Shown in pieces: positions 1-8,032 of a stretch of DNA of 34,942 bases (positions within the stretch are counted from its first letter, which is position 1; each line of letters starts with the position of its first letter). The stretch spans positions 1 to 34,942 of the forward strand of contig NZ_WFPS01000044.1 of assembly GCF_015487465.1 (NCBI RefSeq), written 5' to 3'. The stretch comes from Persephonella sp. (GTDB lineage Bacteria; Aquificota; Aquificia; Aquificales; Hydrogenothermaceae). The notes beneath the pieces are model-generated. The model made no database searches and was not told the DNA's origin. It was given only the letters and a program-made list of their open reading frames with translations. The position numbers and the translations under genes were made by a program.

Positions 1-341
1 AGGCACAGAGGATAAAACTAACAAGAGAGCTTTCCAAAAGGGACACAGGAAGAACCCTTTACCTTCTTGACGAGCCAACAACTGGACTACATTCCCATGA
101 TGTTGAAAAACTGATAAGGGTTCTAAACAAACTTGTTGAAAAAGGAAACACCGTGGTTGTGATTGAACACAACCTTGATGTTATAAAAAATGCAGACTGG
201 ATAATAGATCTTGGTCCCGAAGGTGGAGAAAAAGGAGGTAAGATCGTTGCAACAGGAACACCGGAACAGATAACGAACAACCCAAACTCCCACACAGGAA
301 GATTTTTGAAAAAATACCTTCAGGAGAGGGTAAGGGTTTAA
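1..341 (+). CDS. uvrA: UvrA, excinuclease ABC subunit A (C-terminal fragment)
   Basis: This is the last part of UvrA, the DNA-damage-recognising ATPase of nucleotide excision repair. The gene enters from the left edge and reads in the frame beginning at base 3, giving about 112 residues before the TAA. The fragment shows the Walker B and D-loop of the second ABC domain ([12 protein letters not shown]), the H-loop ([10 protein letters not shown]), and the UvrA-specific continuation [11 protein letters not shown] followed by a GTPEQI and [11 protein letters not shown] ending. These last motifs separate UvrA from ordinary ABC transporters. The N-terminal ABC domain, zinc modules and UvrB-binding region lie outside the window. 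No terminator is obvious after the stop. Confidence 0.95.
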   Translation, partial: AQRIKLTRELSKRDTGRTLYLLDEPTTGLHSHDVEKLIRVLNKLVEKGNTVVVIEHNLDVIKNADWIIDLGPEGGEKGGKIVATGTPEQITNNPNSHTGRFLKKYLQERVRV

Positions 342-539
342 AGTGATTGATTTTAAAATATACATTTAGCTGTATAAGTTTTGGAAATTTATTGGAAAAA
401 AGAGAAAAAGGCAGTATTAACATTAAAAAAGAAGTATTGAAGTTGGATAAAAAAGCAAAAAAGATTATTTATGGTTCCAAAAGTAAGAATAGAAAACTTT
501 ATACCTGCTCTATTACTTTATTTTTTATATTGACCTTTA

Positions 540-568
540 TTGACAAAAGAACAAGGAAATTATAAATT
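540..568 (+). promoter_or_regulatory. Probable sigma-70 promoter of mazEF
   Basis: TTGACA at 540-545 is a perfect -35 box. A -10 is available either as TATAAA at 561-566 (15 bp spacing) or TAAATT at 563-568 (17 bp spacing). The predicted start would give a very short leader containing the AAGGAGG ribosome site at 575-581 just before the mazE ATG. The rest of 342-589 is AT-rich and I see no convincing gene in it. Confidence 0.5.
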
Positions 569-589
569 GAACTAAAGGAGGATAAAACT

Positions 590-748
590 ATGTATCTTAA
601 AAATAAAAAAGAACCTAATCAAACTTCTAAAGATAGAAAAAAAGAGGAAAATAGGAAAAAACTTGAAGCAATCGTATCCAAAATCACCCCTGAAAACAGA
701 CACAAAGAGATAAACTGGGGCAAACCTATTGGTAAAGAAGTCTGGTAA
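590..748 (+). CDS. mazE: MazE-type short antitoxin
   Basis: This 52-residue ORF has a strong ribosome site (AAGGAGG, 8 bases before ATG). It is very rich in Lys, Glu and Asn and ends in the block ITPENRH, INWGKP, GKEVW. From memory of the family, such an NRH...W.KP.GKE.W ending is common in short antitoxins paired with MazF-type toxins; I could not check this against a database. There is no visible AbrB/SpoVT DNA-binding domain like that of E. coli MazE, so autoregulation by this protein alone is uncertain. The gene overlaps the toxin start by 20 bases, which implies translational coupling. The function follows mainly from the position in front of a clear MazF and from the C-terminal motif. 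Confidence 0.75.
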   Translation: MYLKNKKEPNQTSKDRKKEENRKKLEAIVSKITPENRHKEINWGKPIGKEVW

Positions 749-1076
749 AAGATACATTCCAGATTCAGGAGATATTGTGTGGCTTGATTTCGATCCACAA
801 GTGGGAAGAGAACAGTCAAAAAGAAGACCAGCATTGTGTATGTCTCCAAAAATCTATAATGAAAAATCAGGGCTTGCAATTTTCTGCCCAATAACTTCTA
901 TTTCTAAGGGGTATCCGTTTGAAGTTGAAATAAATACAGAACAAATAAAAGGTGTAATATTGGCAGATCAGGTAAGAAGCCTTGATTACAAAGAAAGAAA
1001 AGCTCAGTTTGTAGAAAATGCTCCAACTTCTGTTTTAGAAAAAGTTAAAGAATATATTTGTTTGTTAATAAATTAG
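729..1076 (+). CDS. mazF: MazF-type endoribonuclease toxin
   Basis: MazF toxins are small ribosome-independent mRNA interferases that cut at short single-stranded sequences. The 115-residue product lines up through its length with E. coli MazF: YIPDSGDIVWLDFDP near the start, then REQSKRRPALCMSP with the conserved basic and Pro residues, CPITS, SKGYPFEVE, and LADQVRSLD. There is no ATG near the expected start. TTG at 729 is the best start and lies inside the end of the antitoxin gene, so toxin translation probably depends on ribosomes finishing mazE. The length matches the family (about 110). Nothing looks truncated. The RNA target cannot be read from sequence. Confidence 0.92.
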   Translation: MVKKSGKRYIPDSGDIVWLDFDPQVGREQSKRRPALCMSPKIYNEKSGLAIFCPITSISKGYPFEVEINTEQIKGVILADQVRSLDYKERKAQFVENAPTSVLEKVKEYICLLIN

Positions 1077-1122
1077 CATTCTCTTTTATACAGTTGTGTC
1101 TGGTTTTTTAATCTATCAATTT

Positions 1123-1163
1123 GCTGGAGCCGTCCGCAGAAAAGTCGGAAGGTAGCAACCAGT
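1123..1163 (+). other. Candidate structured RNA element or hairpin
   Basis: The bases fold into a long hairpin. GCTGG (1123-1127) pairs with CCAGT (1159-1163), GCC (1129-1131) with GGT (1151-1153), and TCCG (1133-1136) with CGGA (1146-1149). There is an asymmetric internal loop (A opposite AGCAA), a G/A mismatch and a 9-base apical loop. It is locally GC-rich within a very AT-rich gap between mazF and the hydrolase gene. The promoter-like boxes at 1190-1218 lie downstream of it, so it may be a 3' element of the mazEF transcript rather than a leader of the next gene. No T-run follows directly, so it is a poor terminator. I do not recognise a named RNA family. Confidence 0.3.
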
Positions 1164-1189
1164 ATTGCCCAGTTCTTTAAAAATTTTTA

Positions 1190-1218
1190 TAGACCAGCTG
1201 CATTATAAACTCTATAAT
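1190..1218 (+). promoter_or_regulatory. Probable promoter of the alpha/beta hydrolase gene
   Basis: A perfect -10 box TATAAT lies at 1213-1218, with TAGACC as a -35 at 1190-1195 and 17 bp between. It is followed by an AT-rich leader and a strong AAGGAGGG ribosome site at 1250-1257 before the ATG at 1264. Confidence 0.5.
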
Positions 1219-1263
1219 TTAAAAAATAAACAGTTAATTTTTTTACAATAAGGAGGGAGGAAG

Positions 1264-2664
1264 ATGGAGGAAATCACAGTTATAATCCACGGCTGGAGCG
1301 ACTGCTCAGAGTCTTTTGTCAGGATGAAGCAGTTCCTGATTGAAAACGGAATGGGAACTGTAGAAACCATCTACTACGCAGATTACGAATCAAGGGAAGA
1401 CAACATAACCTATGAAGATGTTATTGACGGTCTTTACGACAGATTTAAAGAAAAAGGATTTATTGATAAAGACGGAAATCCTTTAAAAAGTCTAAATGTG
1501 ATAGTCCACTCAACAGGAGGACTTGTTATAAGACATTTTATAGCAGAGTATTACAGCCACAGGATAGACAAATGTCCTGTAAAAAAGGTAATAATGCTTG
1601 CTCCGGCAAACTTTGGATCACCCCTTGCCCATTACGGAAAATCTCTTCTTGGTATGCTTTTTAAGGGAAGATACAAGTTCGGTGATATGTTTGAGGTTGG
1701 AAGGAAACTTTTGAACGGTCTTGAACTCGCAAGCCCTTACCAGTGGAAGTTAGCCCACAGGGATATACTTATAAAAGAGCCTTATTACAACCCTGACCAG
1801 ATACAGACATTTATATTTGTCGGGGCAAAGGGTTATGGAGGTCTCAGAAAGTTTGTGAACAAAAAAGGAACAGACGGGACAGTTGTTGTTTCAGGGACAA
1901 ACCTTAACTCTGTAAAGTTTTCTGTTGATTTTGCAGGGGAGAAAGAAAAAATATCCTTTGTTTATCCAAAAACAGATACAGCCTTCTGCGTTCTGAAAAA
2001 TTACGATCACGGATCAATAGTTGAGGATGTGAGACCTGATAAGGTGAGCAGGATAGGACAACTTATTCTTGAAGCACTGAAAGTTAAAACACCACAGGAC
2101 TTTAAAGATCTAAAAGAAAAACTGAAGACCATAACACAGGAAACCTACAGAGATAAGGAGATATACCAGCAGTTTTTTATCCACACAGTTGACGACCACA
2201 AGATGCCTGTTAAGGATTACACACTTGAATTTTTTGTTTATAGATACAAAGACAGGTATATATCAAAAGGTGAAGTAATCAAAAAAAGAATGTCAAACAA
2301 AGAGATAGAATGGAGTCAGAAAGTTCACAGCTACATAACAGATGAGTTTCACAACAACCTTACAGACCCAAGCTACAGGAGGTTTTTAGTGGGACTAAAG
2401 GGTTTAAAAAAACTGCTGAAAGAGTGTTATCAGGATATAGGAGATGTTATACTGAGTGTGAAGATACACATTCCAAGAGTTGATGAAGGGATATATTATG
2501 ATACGAAAAGGCTGAGGAATATATTCCTTTTGAGGACGGAAAATGGAGAGATAGTTGAGAGTAAACCTTCTTTATTCTATCCTAATACAACTACCCTTAT
2601 GGAACTTATGGTAAACAGATCAACAAAATATGTATCTGTCAGTCTCACACCAAAGAGACATTGA
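1264..2664 (+). CDS. Lipase/esterase-like alpha/beta hydrolase with unknown C-terminal domain
   Basis: The first 260 residues look like an alpha/beta hydrolase of the lipase class. HG at 9-10 forms the usual oxyanion loop. The nucleophile elbow is VHSTGG with Ser83, so the first Gly of GxSxG is replaced by Val. The likely acid is Asp204 in GTDGTVVVSGTN, and the likely base is His249 in YDHGS. No signal peptide is seen, so a cytoplasmic location is expected. Residues 270-466 have no family I recognise. They are rich in charged and aromatic residues and may handle substrate or partner binding. The substrate is unknown; lipids or esters are likely. The start is fixed by AAGGAGGG 6 bases upstream. 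Confidence 0.75.
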   Translation: MEEITVIIHGWSDCSESFVRMKQFLIENGMGTVETIYYADYESREDNITYEDVIDGLYDRFKEKGFIDKDGNPLKSLNVIVHSTGGLVIRHFIAEYYSHRIDKCPVKKVIMLAPANFGSPLAHYGKSLLGMLFKGRYKFGDMFEVGRKLLNGLELASPYQWKLAHRDILIKEPYYNPDQIQTFIFVGAKGYGGLRKFVNKKGTDGTVVVSGTNLNSVKFSVDFAGEKEKISFVYPKTDTAFCVLKNYDHGSIVEDVRPDKVSRIGQLILEALKVKTPQDFKDLKEKLKTITQETYRDKEIYQQFFIHTVDDHKMPVKDYTLEFFVYRYKDRYISKGEVIKKRMSNKEIEWSQKVHSYITDEFHNNLTDPSYRRFLVGLKGLKKLLKECYQDIGDVILSVKIHIPRVDEGIYYDTKRLRNIFLLRTENGEIVESKPSLFYPNTTTLMELMVNRSTKYVSVSLTPKRH

Positions 2665-2689
2665 CATTGTAATCAGTAATTATTACTAT
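2661..2689 (+). promoter_or_regulatory. Probable promoter of the bacterioferritin gene
   Basis: A perfect -35 TTGACA at 2661-2666 overlaps the stop codon of the hydrolase gene. It is followed after 17 bp by TACTAT at 2684-2689. The short leader carries AGGAGG at 2702-2707. I see no Fur-like palindrome in this gap. Confidence 0.45.
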
Positions 2690-2713
2690 TTAATAAAAAG
2701 CAGGAGGAAGATA

Positions 2714-3220
2714 ATGAACAGAGAAAGATCAGTAGAACTTCTGAATAAGGCTATATCAGAGGAATTAACAGCAATTCACCAGTATATGTATTTCCATTTT
2801 GTTCTTGATGATCTTGGTTACGATCTTTTGGCATCTATATTCAAAAAAACAGCTATAGATGAGATGCTTCACACAGAAAGATTTGCAGAAAGGATACTTT
2901 TTTTAGGTGGAGAAATTGAGATGAAGCCTGCAAAGGACATAGAGCATATAAGAGATCCTGAAAAAATGCTTGAGTGGGCTATGAAGGCAGAAGAGGAAGC
3001 TGTTGATATGTACAACGATTTTGCTGTTGAGGCTACAAACAACAGAGATGCCGGAACGAAACAGATATTTGAGGCTGTGATAATGGACGAGGAAAGGCAT
3101 TATGACACATTTAACATAGAGTATGAGAACCTTAAAAAATTTGGAACAGAATACCTTTCACAGCAGGCTATGGAAAGAAGTAAGAGAGTGGGATCACAGG
3201 GAGGTCAATCTCAGCAGTGA
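2714..3220 (+). CDS. bfr: Bacterioferritin-family iron-storage protein
   Basis: Bacterioferritins form 24-subunit shells that oxidise Fe(II) at a di-iron centre and store ferric mineral. The 168-residue protein carries the ferroxidase ligands: Glu17 in SEELTAIHQY, Glu50 and His53 in IDEMLHTERFAERILFL, a Glu around 93-95, and Glu/His in DEERHYDTF. Met51 matches the haem-ligand Met52 of E. coli Bfr, so haem may sit at subunit dimers. The ATG at 2714 is preferred over the longer frame because of AGGAGG 6 bases upstream and alignment to Bfr. The Gly/Gln/Ser-rich tail is longer than in E. coli. The stop abuts the convergent LysE gene. Confidence 0.9.
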   Translation: MNRERSVELLNKAISEELTAIHQYMYFHFVLDDLGYDLLASIFKKTAIDEMLHTERFAERILFLGGEIEMKPAKDIEHIRDPEKMLEWAMKAEEEAVDMYNDFAVEATNNRDAGTKQIFEAVIMDEERHYDTFNIEYENLKKFGTEYLSQQAMERSKRVGSQGGQSQQ

Positions 3221-3817
3221 TCAAAATTTTGAAAGACTGTCTTTTATTAGGATAAAACCAAAAACAATAAATAAAACTCCAATAAAACGGAGCAGGTAGA
3301 TGTAATACCTGCTCTCTATAAAACTTTTTAATCTTTGGGTAAAAACGGCTATCAAAATCATACTTCCTGTTATCCCTATAAAAAAGAAAATTGTAAAAAG
3401 AAAACCTCCTAAAAATCCTGCATTACTGACATATGGAGCTCCTATAAAAAACCAGAACAGATAGGTGTATGGATTTAGTATGTTGAGGATAATACCCTTT
3501 TTTAATGAGCCTGTTAGATCTGTCTCTATATGCAGTTCTTTCAGTTTTATATTTTTGTATCCTAAATAAAAAAGGACTAAAGCTCCAACAAAATAAACAG
3601 CAGAAAGCAGATGCTGAACCTCTTTTATCTGATCAAGTATAAACAGAGAAACAATCAGGATTGGAATGTCTGTTATAATCGGAGATATTGAAACAAGAAT
3701 GCCGTTTTTTTTGTGTCCCTTTAATGTTTCTGATATTAGAAGTGCCATCAAAGGACCTGGCGATAGTCCAGCGGCTACACCAAAAACAAATCCTGTAAGA
3801 ATGTCCTGAATTACCAT
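3221..3817 (-). CDS. LysE/RhtB-family amino-acid exporter
   Basis: This 198-residue inner-membrane protein has about six hydrophobic helices. It carries the LysE/RhtB family start motif: a first helix, then AGLSPGPLMALLISETLKGH, and later LNILNPYTYLFWFF, the conserved NP element of helix four. Family members export amino acids or related small cations. The substrate is not predictable here. The start ATG at 3817 shares one base with the upp stop (TGATG); a GTG one codon earlier is also possible. Coupling to upp suggests co-transcription, although the functions do not obviously connect. Confidence 0.85.
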   Translation of the reverse strand: MVIQDILTGFVFGVAAGLSPGPLMALLISETLKGHKKNGILVSISPIITDIPILIVSLFILDQIKEVQHLLSAVYFVGALVLFYLGYKNIKLKELHIETDLTGSLKKGIILNILNPYTYLFWFFIGAPYVSNAGFLGGFLFTIFFFIGITGSMILIAVFTQRLKSFIESRYYIYLLRFIGVLFIVFGFILIKDSLSKF

Positions 3818-4443
3818 CACTCAGTATTGAATGCCCTGTCTCCGGCATCTCCTATACCAGGGATAATGTATCCTTTGTCATTCAGTCTTTCATCTATTTG
3901 TGCTATGTAAACCTTAACATCAGGATGTTTTTCAGATATCCTTTTTAAACCTTCAGGAGCTCCTATAACATTAAGTGATAATATTCTTTCAGGTTTTTTT
4001 TCTTTAACCACCTTAATGGCATAGTCTAAAGATCCACCTGTGGCAACCATGGGATCAAGGATAACAGCTGTTTTGCCTTTTAGAGGTGGAACCCTATCGT
4101 AATATAAGACGCTCTCAAGTGTTTCTTCATTCCTCTTTATTGCAAGAAATCCTGATTTTGCAAGAGGTATGATCTCAAGAACACCATCAAGCATAGGAAG
4201 ACCTGCCCTGAGGATCGGGATAAAGACATAATTTTCTTCTTCCAAAACAGGAAAATTTCTTTTTCCTATCCATATCTCTAACTCTTTTTCCTTCATTTTT
4301 TCATTTTTTAAAGCCTCAACAAGCAAAATTCTCCCAACTTCAGACAGATACTTTCTAAAGTCATAGGGATTTGTATGAATGCTCCTCAGTTTTGAAACGA
4401 GATTTGTTAGTAGAGGGTGTTTGACATTTATAATATTTTCCAT
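3817..4443 (-). CDS. upp: Uracil phosphoribosyltransferase
   Basis: Upp salvages uracil by joining it to PRPP to give UMP. The 208-residue protein has the PRPP-binding loop DPMVATGGS, the family's RAGLPMLDG segment, YYDRVP, and the C-terminal uracil-binding stretch YIIPGIGDAGDRAFNT. I chose the ATG at 4443. It is preceded by AAAGGA at a good distance and starts MENIINVKHPLL, which matches the usual Upp N-terminus. A longer start six codons earlier (4461) lacks a clear ribosome site. Upp is followed by the one-base-overlapping exporter gene. PRPP comes from Prs, encoded at 15992-16927. Confidence 0.95.
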   Translation of the reverse strand: MENIINVKHPLLTNLVSKLRSIHTNPYDFRKYLSEVGRILLVEALKNEKMKEKELEIWIGKRNFPVLEEENYVFIPILRAGLPMLDGVLEIIPLAKSGFLAIKRNEETLESVLYYDRVPPLKGKTAVILDPMVATGGSLDYAIKVVKEKKPERILSLNVIGAPEGLKRISEKHPDVKVYIAQIDERLNDKGYIIPGIGDAGDRAFNTE

Positions 4444-4504
4444 TTTTATGTCCTTTTGCATATATTATATTGACCTGTATATTTTATCATTAAGGGGGTC
4501 TTGC

Positions 4505-5290
4505 ATGGAAAAAAAGGTTTGCAGAAAAGAAGGAGAAAATTTTCAGGAACTTGTTGACATTGTGGCAAGGCTCAGGAAGGAATGTCCATGGGATAAAGAG
4601 CAGACAAGCCAGTCAATAAAAAATAATCTTATAGAGGAAGCTTATGAGCTTTTTGAAGCGATAGAAAAAAATGACGAAAAGGCGATGGTAGAAGAGTTAG
4701 GGGATCTTCTTCTTCAGGTTGTTTTCCATTCACAGATAAAAAAAGATGAAGGTAGATTTGACATAAATGATGTTATCCAAAGCCTGATAGAAAAACTGAT
4801 CAGAAGACACCCACATGTTTTTGGTGGTGCTGAGTATGAACAGCTTGAAGGGGAAGACCACCTAAAAAAATGGGAGGCTATAAAACAAAAAGAGAAAAAA
4901 AGGGCATCTATCCTTGAAGGAATTCCAGAAAGAATGCCAGCTCTAATGAGAGCTGTAAAGATACAGAAAAGAATGGCAAAGGTTGGTTTTGACTGGGAAA
5001 ATCCTGAACAGGTTATGGATAAAGTTGAAGAGGAAATTCAAGAGCTTAAGCAGGCAAAAACAAAAGATGAGATAAAGCATGAGATAGGTGATATTTTAAT
5101 TGCCGTTACAAACCTCGCAAGGGCTTACGGGATAGATCCTGAAGAAGCTCTCCATCAGTCCATAGACAGAAGCATAAGAAGGTTTCAATACATAGAAAAA
5201 AAGGCAAAGGAAAAAAATAAAGACATTAAGGAGATGCCTTTAGATGATATGGAATACTACTGGCAGGAAGCCAAAAGCAAAGGATTATAA
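4505..5290 (+). CDS. mazG: MazG nucleoside triphosphate pyrophosphohydrolase
   Basis: MazG hydrolyses NTPs and dNTPs to monophosphates and helps remove abnormal nucleotides. The 261-residue product has the usual tandem all-alpha NTP-PPase domains. The first has CPWDKEQTSQSIKNNLIEEAYEL followed by the metal-binding EELGDLLLQVVFH. The second has KVEEEIQELKQA with HEIGDILIAVTNLAR. The length matches E. coli MazG (263). The start at 4505 follows AAGGGGGT, and the longer upstream frame runs through the divergent upp promoter region and is not used. Despite the name it is not adjacent to mazEF here. The 3' end overlaps the next gene by 47 bases. Confidence 0.94.
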   Translation: MEKKVCRKEGENFQELVDIVARLRKECPWDKEQTSQSIKNNLIEEAYELFEAIEKNDEKAMVEELGDLLLQVVFHSQIKKDEGRFDINDVIQSLIEKLIRRHPHVFGGAEYEQLEGEDHLKKWEAIKQKEKKRASILEGIPERMPALMRAVKIQKRMAKVGFDWENPEQVMDKVEEEIQELKQAKTKDEIKHEIGDILIAVTNLARAYGIDPEEALHQSIDRSIRRFQYIEKKAKEKNKDIKEMPLDDMEYYWQEAKSKGL

Positions 5291-6131
5291 ACTACACTCA
5301 AAGTTTATACTTGATGAGCATTCTCTTTTATACAGGGAGATAAAGTTTGCCCTGAGTCATGGTTATGATTTTATAGCAAATTTAGGGCATTCAACATTTT
5401 TGGTTTCGTATCAGGGTGTAAGGTTTCTGACAGATCCATTTTTAAGCCCACATATATTCGGAATAAGAAGACAAAAGCCAGCTCTAAGACCTGATCTTAT
5501 TCCTGAGGTGGATTTTATATTGATATCCCATGCCCATTACGACCATCTTGATATGAGAACCCTTAGGAGACTAAAAAGAAACACAACAATAATAATCCCA
5601 GAAAACACAAAACCTGTTTTAGGTAGAACTTATTTTAAAAAAGTTATAGAGCTTAAGCATCATGACAGCTTCTCAGAGGAAAACTTTGAGATCATATCCC
5701 TTCCGGTAAAGCATAACAAAGGAAGATCTTTGCTTTTTCCCAACACAGAAACATCAAGCTACATTATAAAAATAAAAGACAGAACATATTACTTTGCAGG
5801 GGATACAGCTTATTTTGATGGTTTTAAAAAATACGGAGAGATCTTTAATATACACACAGCATTTCTTCCAATAGGGGGATATGAGCCAACACTTCTTCTG
5901 CACAAGGTTCATATGAACCCTTTTGAAGCTGTTCAGGCTTTTGTTGATCTGAATGCAGACTTTGTTGTTCCTATCCATTACGGAACGTTTCATACAATAC
6001 CAAAATTTGTAAAAGTTGAGGCTCCACTGAAACACTTTAAAGAGGCTGTAAAAGTGAAAAACCTTCAGGAAAAAGCTCTCATAGTAGAACCAAACTCAAT
6101 AGATATCTGCATTCAAAAACAGGTAATATAG
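5244..6131 (+). CDS. Metallo-beta-lactamase-fold hydrolase (UlaG/NAPE-PLD-like)
   Basis: This 295-residue enzyme belongs to the UlaG/NAPE-PLD-like branch of the metallo-beta-lactamase fold. Residues 46-54 (NLGHSTFLV) and 61-66 (FLTDPF) are the branch signature. The metal-binding motif HAHYDH is at 96-101, with further ligands at His157, Asp187 in AGDTAYF and His245 in PIHYGTF. A di-metal phosphoesterase or lactonase activity is expected, but the substrate is unknown. The only ATG is at 5244, which overlaps mazG by 47 bases. A later near-cognate start just after the mazG stop cannot be excluded, since the first 15 residues look like an out-of-frame reading of mazG. Confidence 0.85.
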   Translation: MIWNTTGRKPKAKDYKLHSKFILDEHSLLYREIKFALSHGYDFIANLGHSTFLVSYQGVRFLTDPFLSPHIFGIRRQKPALRPDLIPEVDFILISHAHYDHLDMRTLRRLKRNTTIIIPENTKPVLGRTYFKKVIELKHHDSFSEENFEIISLPVKHNKGRSLLFPNTETSSYIIKIKDRTYYFAGDTAYFDGFKKYGEIFNIHTAFLPIGGYEPTLLLHKVHMNPFEAVQAFVDLNADFVVPIHYGTFHTIPKFVKVEAPLKHFKEAVKVKNLQEKALIVEPNSIDICIQKQVI

Positions 6132-6133
6132 TT

Positions 6134-7144
6134 TTATACAGATGTTTTGTGGAAGGAAAAGCTATCCCTTTTTGTTATGAGCTTTCTTCCCAGCCTTTTT
6201 ATCATCTCCTCATCTTTTCCGGGAGGTCTTCCTGCTCTTGTTAGATAACCTCCTGCCATAAGGCAGTTAGCTACATCCATAGCCTTGTCGTGATACTCTC
6301 TGAGGTTCTGTTCTCTTCCACCACAAAGCCTTAGCTCTGCCTGAGGGTTAAACAGTTTGAACAGGGATATTATCTTCAGGCATTTTTGTGGAGTTAACTG
6401 TTTGTTGTTGGCAAGGGGTGTTCCGGGGATTGGAATAAGAAAATTCATAGGTATAGAATCAACCCCAAGCTCTCTGTATGTATCGGCAAGATCAACTATG
6501 TCTTCATCTGTTTCCCCTATTCCGAAAATTCCCCCGCAACATGTGGAAAGACCTGTATTCTGTATTCTTTTTATAGTTTCGTATCTTTCTCTCCATGGGT
6601 GGGTTGAGACTATATTTGGAAAATGCTTTTCTGATGTTTCAAGATTGTGGTTAACCCTTTCAACACCTGCTTCTTTTAGTAGTTTTAGATCTTCCTCATC
6701 AATACTTCCTATTGATACGCACACCTTAACAGGTAGGGTCTGGGTTATCTCCCTCACAGCTTCAGCGATCTGCTGGATTTCTTCCTTTGTTGCTCTCCTT
6801 CCACTTGTTACAATGCAGTATCTATTTGCCTTTATTGAGACAGCCTTTACTGCTCCCTCAACAAGCTCTTTTTTTGGAACGAGGGAGTATGCGTTTATAG
6901 GTGTTGGGTATTTTGACGACTGGGCACAGAATGAACAGTCCTCTGTGCATGCACCGTTTTTTGCATTTATAAGTGAACAGAACTCAACCTCATTTTTGAA
7001 AACAGCTTCTCTTACCTTTGATGCCTGATCTATAAGATTTTCAAGAAGCTCATCTGGTGTATTCAGTATCTTCAGTCCTTCTTCTTTTGTAAGTTTTTCA
7101 CCAGAAAGAACCCTGTCTGCAAGGTTATTTATAAAATCTTTCAT
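6134..7144 (-). CDS. bioB: Biotin synthase
   Basis: BioB is a radical SAM enzyme that inserts sulfur into dethiobiotin. The 336-residue protein shows the [4Fe-4S]-SAM cysteines in [17 protein letters not shown]. It also has the [17 protein letters not shown] strand, [26 protein letters not shown] (auxiliary cluster cysteines) and LRLCGGRE with the conserved Arg. The ATG at 7144 follows GAGGTAGGT. No other biotin genes are nearby; it stands alone between convergent and divergent neighbours. The 3' end is 2 bases from the convergent hydrolase stop. Confidence 0.96.
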   Translation of the reverse strand: MKDFINNLADRVLSGEKLTKEEGLKILNTPDELLENLIDQASKVREAVFKNEVEFCSLINAKNGACTEDCSFCAQSSKYPTPINAYSLVPKKELVEGAVKAVSIKANRYCIVTSGRRATKEEIQQIAEAVREITQTLPVKVCVSIGSIDEEDLKLLKEAGVERVNHNLETSEKHFPNIVSTHPWRERYETIKRIQNTGLSTCCGGIFGIGETDEDIVDLADTYRELGVDSIPMNFLIPIPGTPLANNKQLTPQKCLKIISLFKLFNPQAELRLCGGREQNLREYHDKAMDVANCLMAGGYLTRAGRPPGKDEEMIKRLGRKLITKRDSFSFHKTSV

Positions 7145-7198
7145 ACCTACCTCGTTAACCTAAATTTTTTGAATAGTTTACCATATATAAAAAAGTAT

Positions 7199-7228
7199 TT
7201 CCTGTTTGTGAATATTTTTGTGTATAAT
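7199..7228 (+). promoter_or_regulatory. Possible promoter of surE
   Basis: A perfect -10 box TATAAT lies at 7223-7228 in the bioB/surE divergent gap. The best -35 (around 7199-7204, TTCCTG) is weak. The GGGG ribosome site at 7250-7253 precedes the ATG at 7259. Confidence 0.35.
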
Positions 7229-7258
7229 GCTCTTGTTGATCGTAAAAAAGGGGTAAAG

Positions 7259-8032
7259 ATGGAAAAATACAGGGTTCTTCTTGTTAATGATGACGGCTAC
7301 CAGTCCAAGGGGCTAACAGCCATAAGGAGCAGGCTTATAGATGAGGGTTTTGATGTTGTAACTGTCACACCTGACAGGAATATGTCAGGATCAAGTCATT
7401 CCCTCACCTTTACGAGACCTTTAAAAATAGAAAGGTTAGAGGAAAACTTTTATTACATAGTTGATGGAACTCCGGCAGACTGTGTTCATCTGGGATACCA
7501 TGTTGTTTTAGAAGGAAAAAAGCCGGACATACTTGTGGCAGGGATTAACACAGGACCTAATCTTGGGAATGATATTTTTTACTCTGGAACTGTTGGGGCT
7601 GCAAGGGAAGGAACAATGCTTGGGATCATGTCTGTTGCTTTTTCGCCATCTTCAGCAAAAAATCCTGATTTTGAAGGAATGTCTCAGCTTGCCATAAAGA
7701 TAATAAGACAGGTTTTGTATAAGGGTCTGCCTGATAAGGTTTTTCTCAATGTTACATTTCCAAATATACCTGTTGATCAGATTAAAGGGTATCTTCTGAC
7801 TAGACAGGGGAGAAGTGCTTACAGGGAAGAGATAAAGAAATATATATCCCCTTCAAAAGAGGTTTACTGGTGGATTGGCGGTGAGGAAGCTCTTGAGGAG
7901 GAGTGTGAAAAGGGAACAGATTACACAGCTGTTAAAGAGGGTTTTGTTTCTATAACTCCCATAAGGCTTGATCTTACAGACTACAGGGGGATTGAGATAA
8001 TGGAAAGGTTTGATTTCCTCAGCATAGATTAA
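7259..8032 (+). CDS. surE: 5'/3'-nucleotidase SurE
   Basis: SurE is a metal-dependent nucleoside monophosphate phosphatase linked to stress survival and nucleotide balance. The 257-residue protein starts with [13 protein letters not shown], where the two Asp bind the divalent metal. It continues with [18 protein letters not shown] (metal-ligand Ser), [12 protein letters not shown], and [26 protein letters not shown], the active-site Asn and the dimer loop. The ATG at 7259 is chosen because it directly precedes the family N-terminus. The longer frame from 7169 lies in the promoter region. The stop overlaps the convergent spoVG stop by 4 bases. Confidence 0.95.
   Translation: MEKYRVLLVNDDGYQSKGLTAIRSRLIDEGFDVVTVTPDRNMSGSSHSLTFTRPLKIERLEENFYYIVDGTPADCVHLGYHVVLEGKKPDILVAGINTGPNLGNDIFYSGTVGAAREGTMLGIMSVAFSPSSAKNPDFEGMSQLAIKIIRQVLYKGLPDKVFLNVTFPNIPVDQIKGYLLTRQGRSAYREEIKKYISPSKEVYWWIGGEEALEEECEKGTDYTAVKEGFVSITPIRLDLTDYRGIEIMERFDFLSID

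Noticed and set aside
347-565. 72-residue open frame between uvrA and mazE
   Set aside because: No ribosome site, a non-ATG start, a composition without domains, and overlap with the mazEF promoter. Most likely chance.
1116-1175. Signal recognition particle RNA or a c-di-GMP riboswitch at the mazF/hydrolase gap
   Set aside because: GGAAGGTAGCAACC looks a little like the SRP RNA tip, but the GGAA falls in a stem, not in a tetraloop, and the upstream CAGG strand is missing. The c-di-GMP riboswitch core is also absent.
6357-7028. Long open frame antisense to bioB
   Set aside because: It is a shadow of the bioB codon pattern; no ribosome site or recognisable domain.
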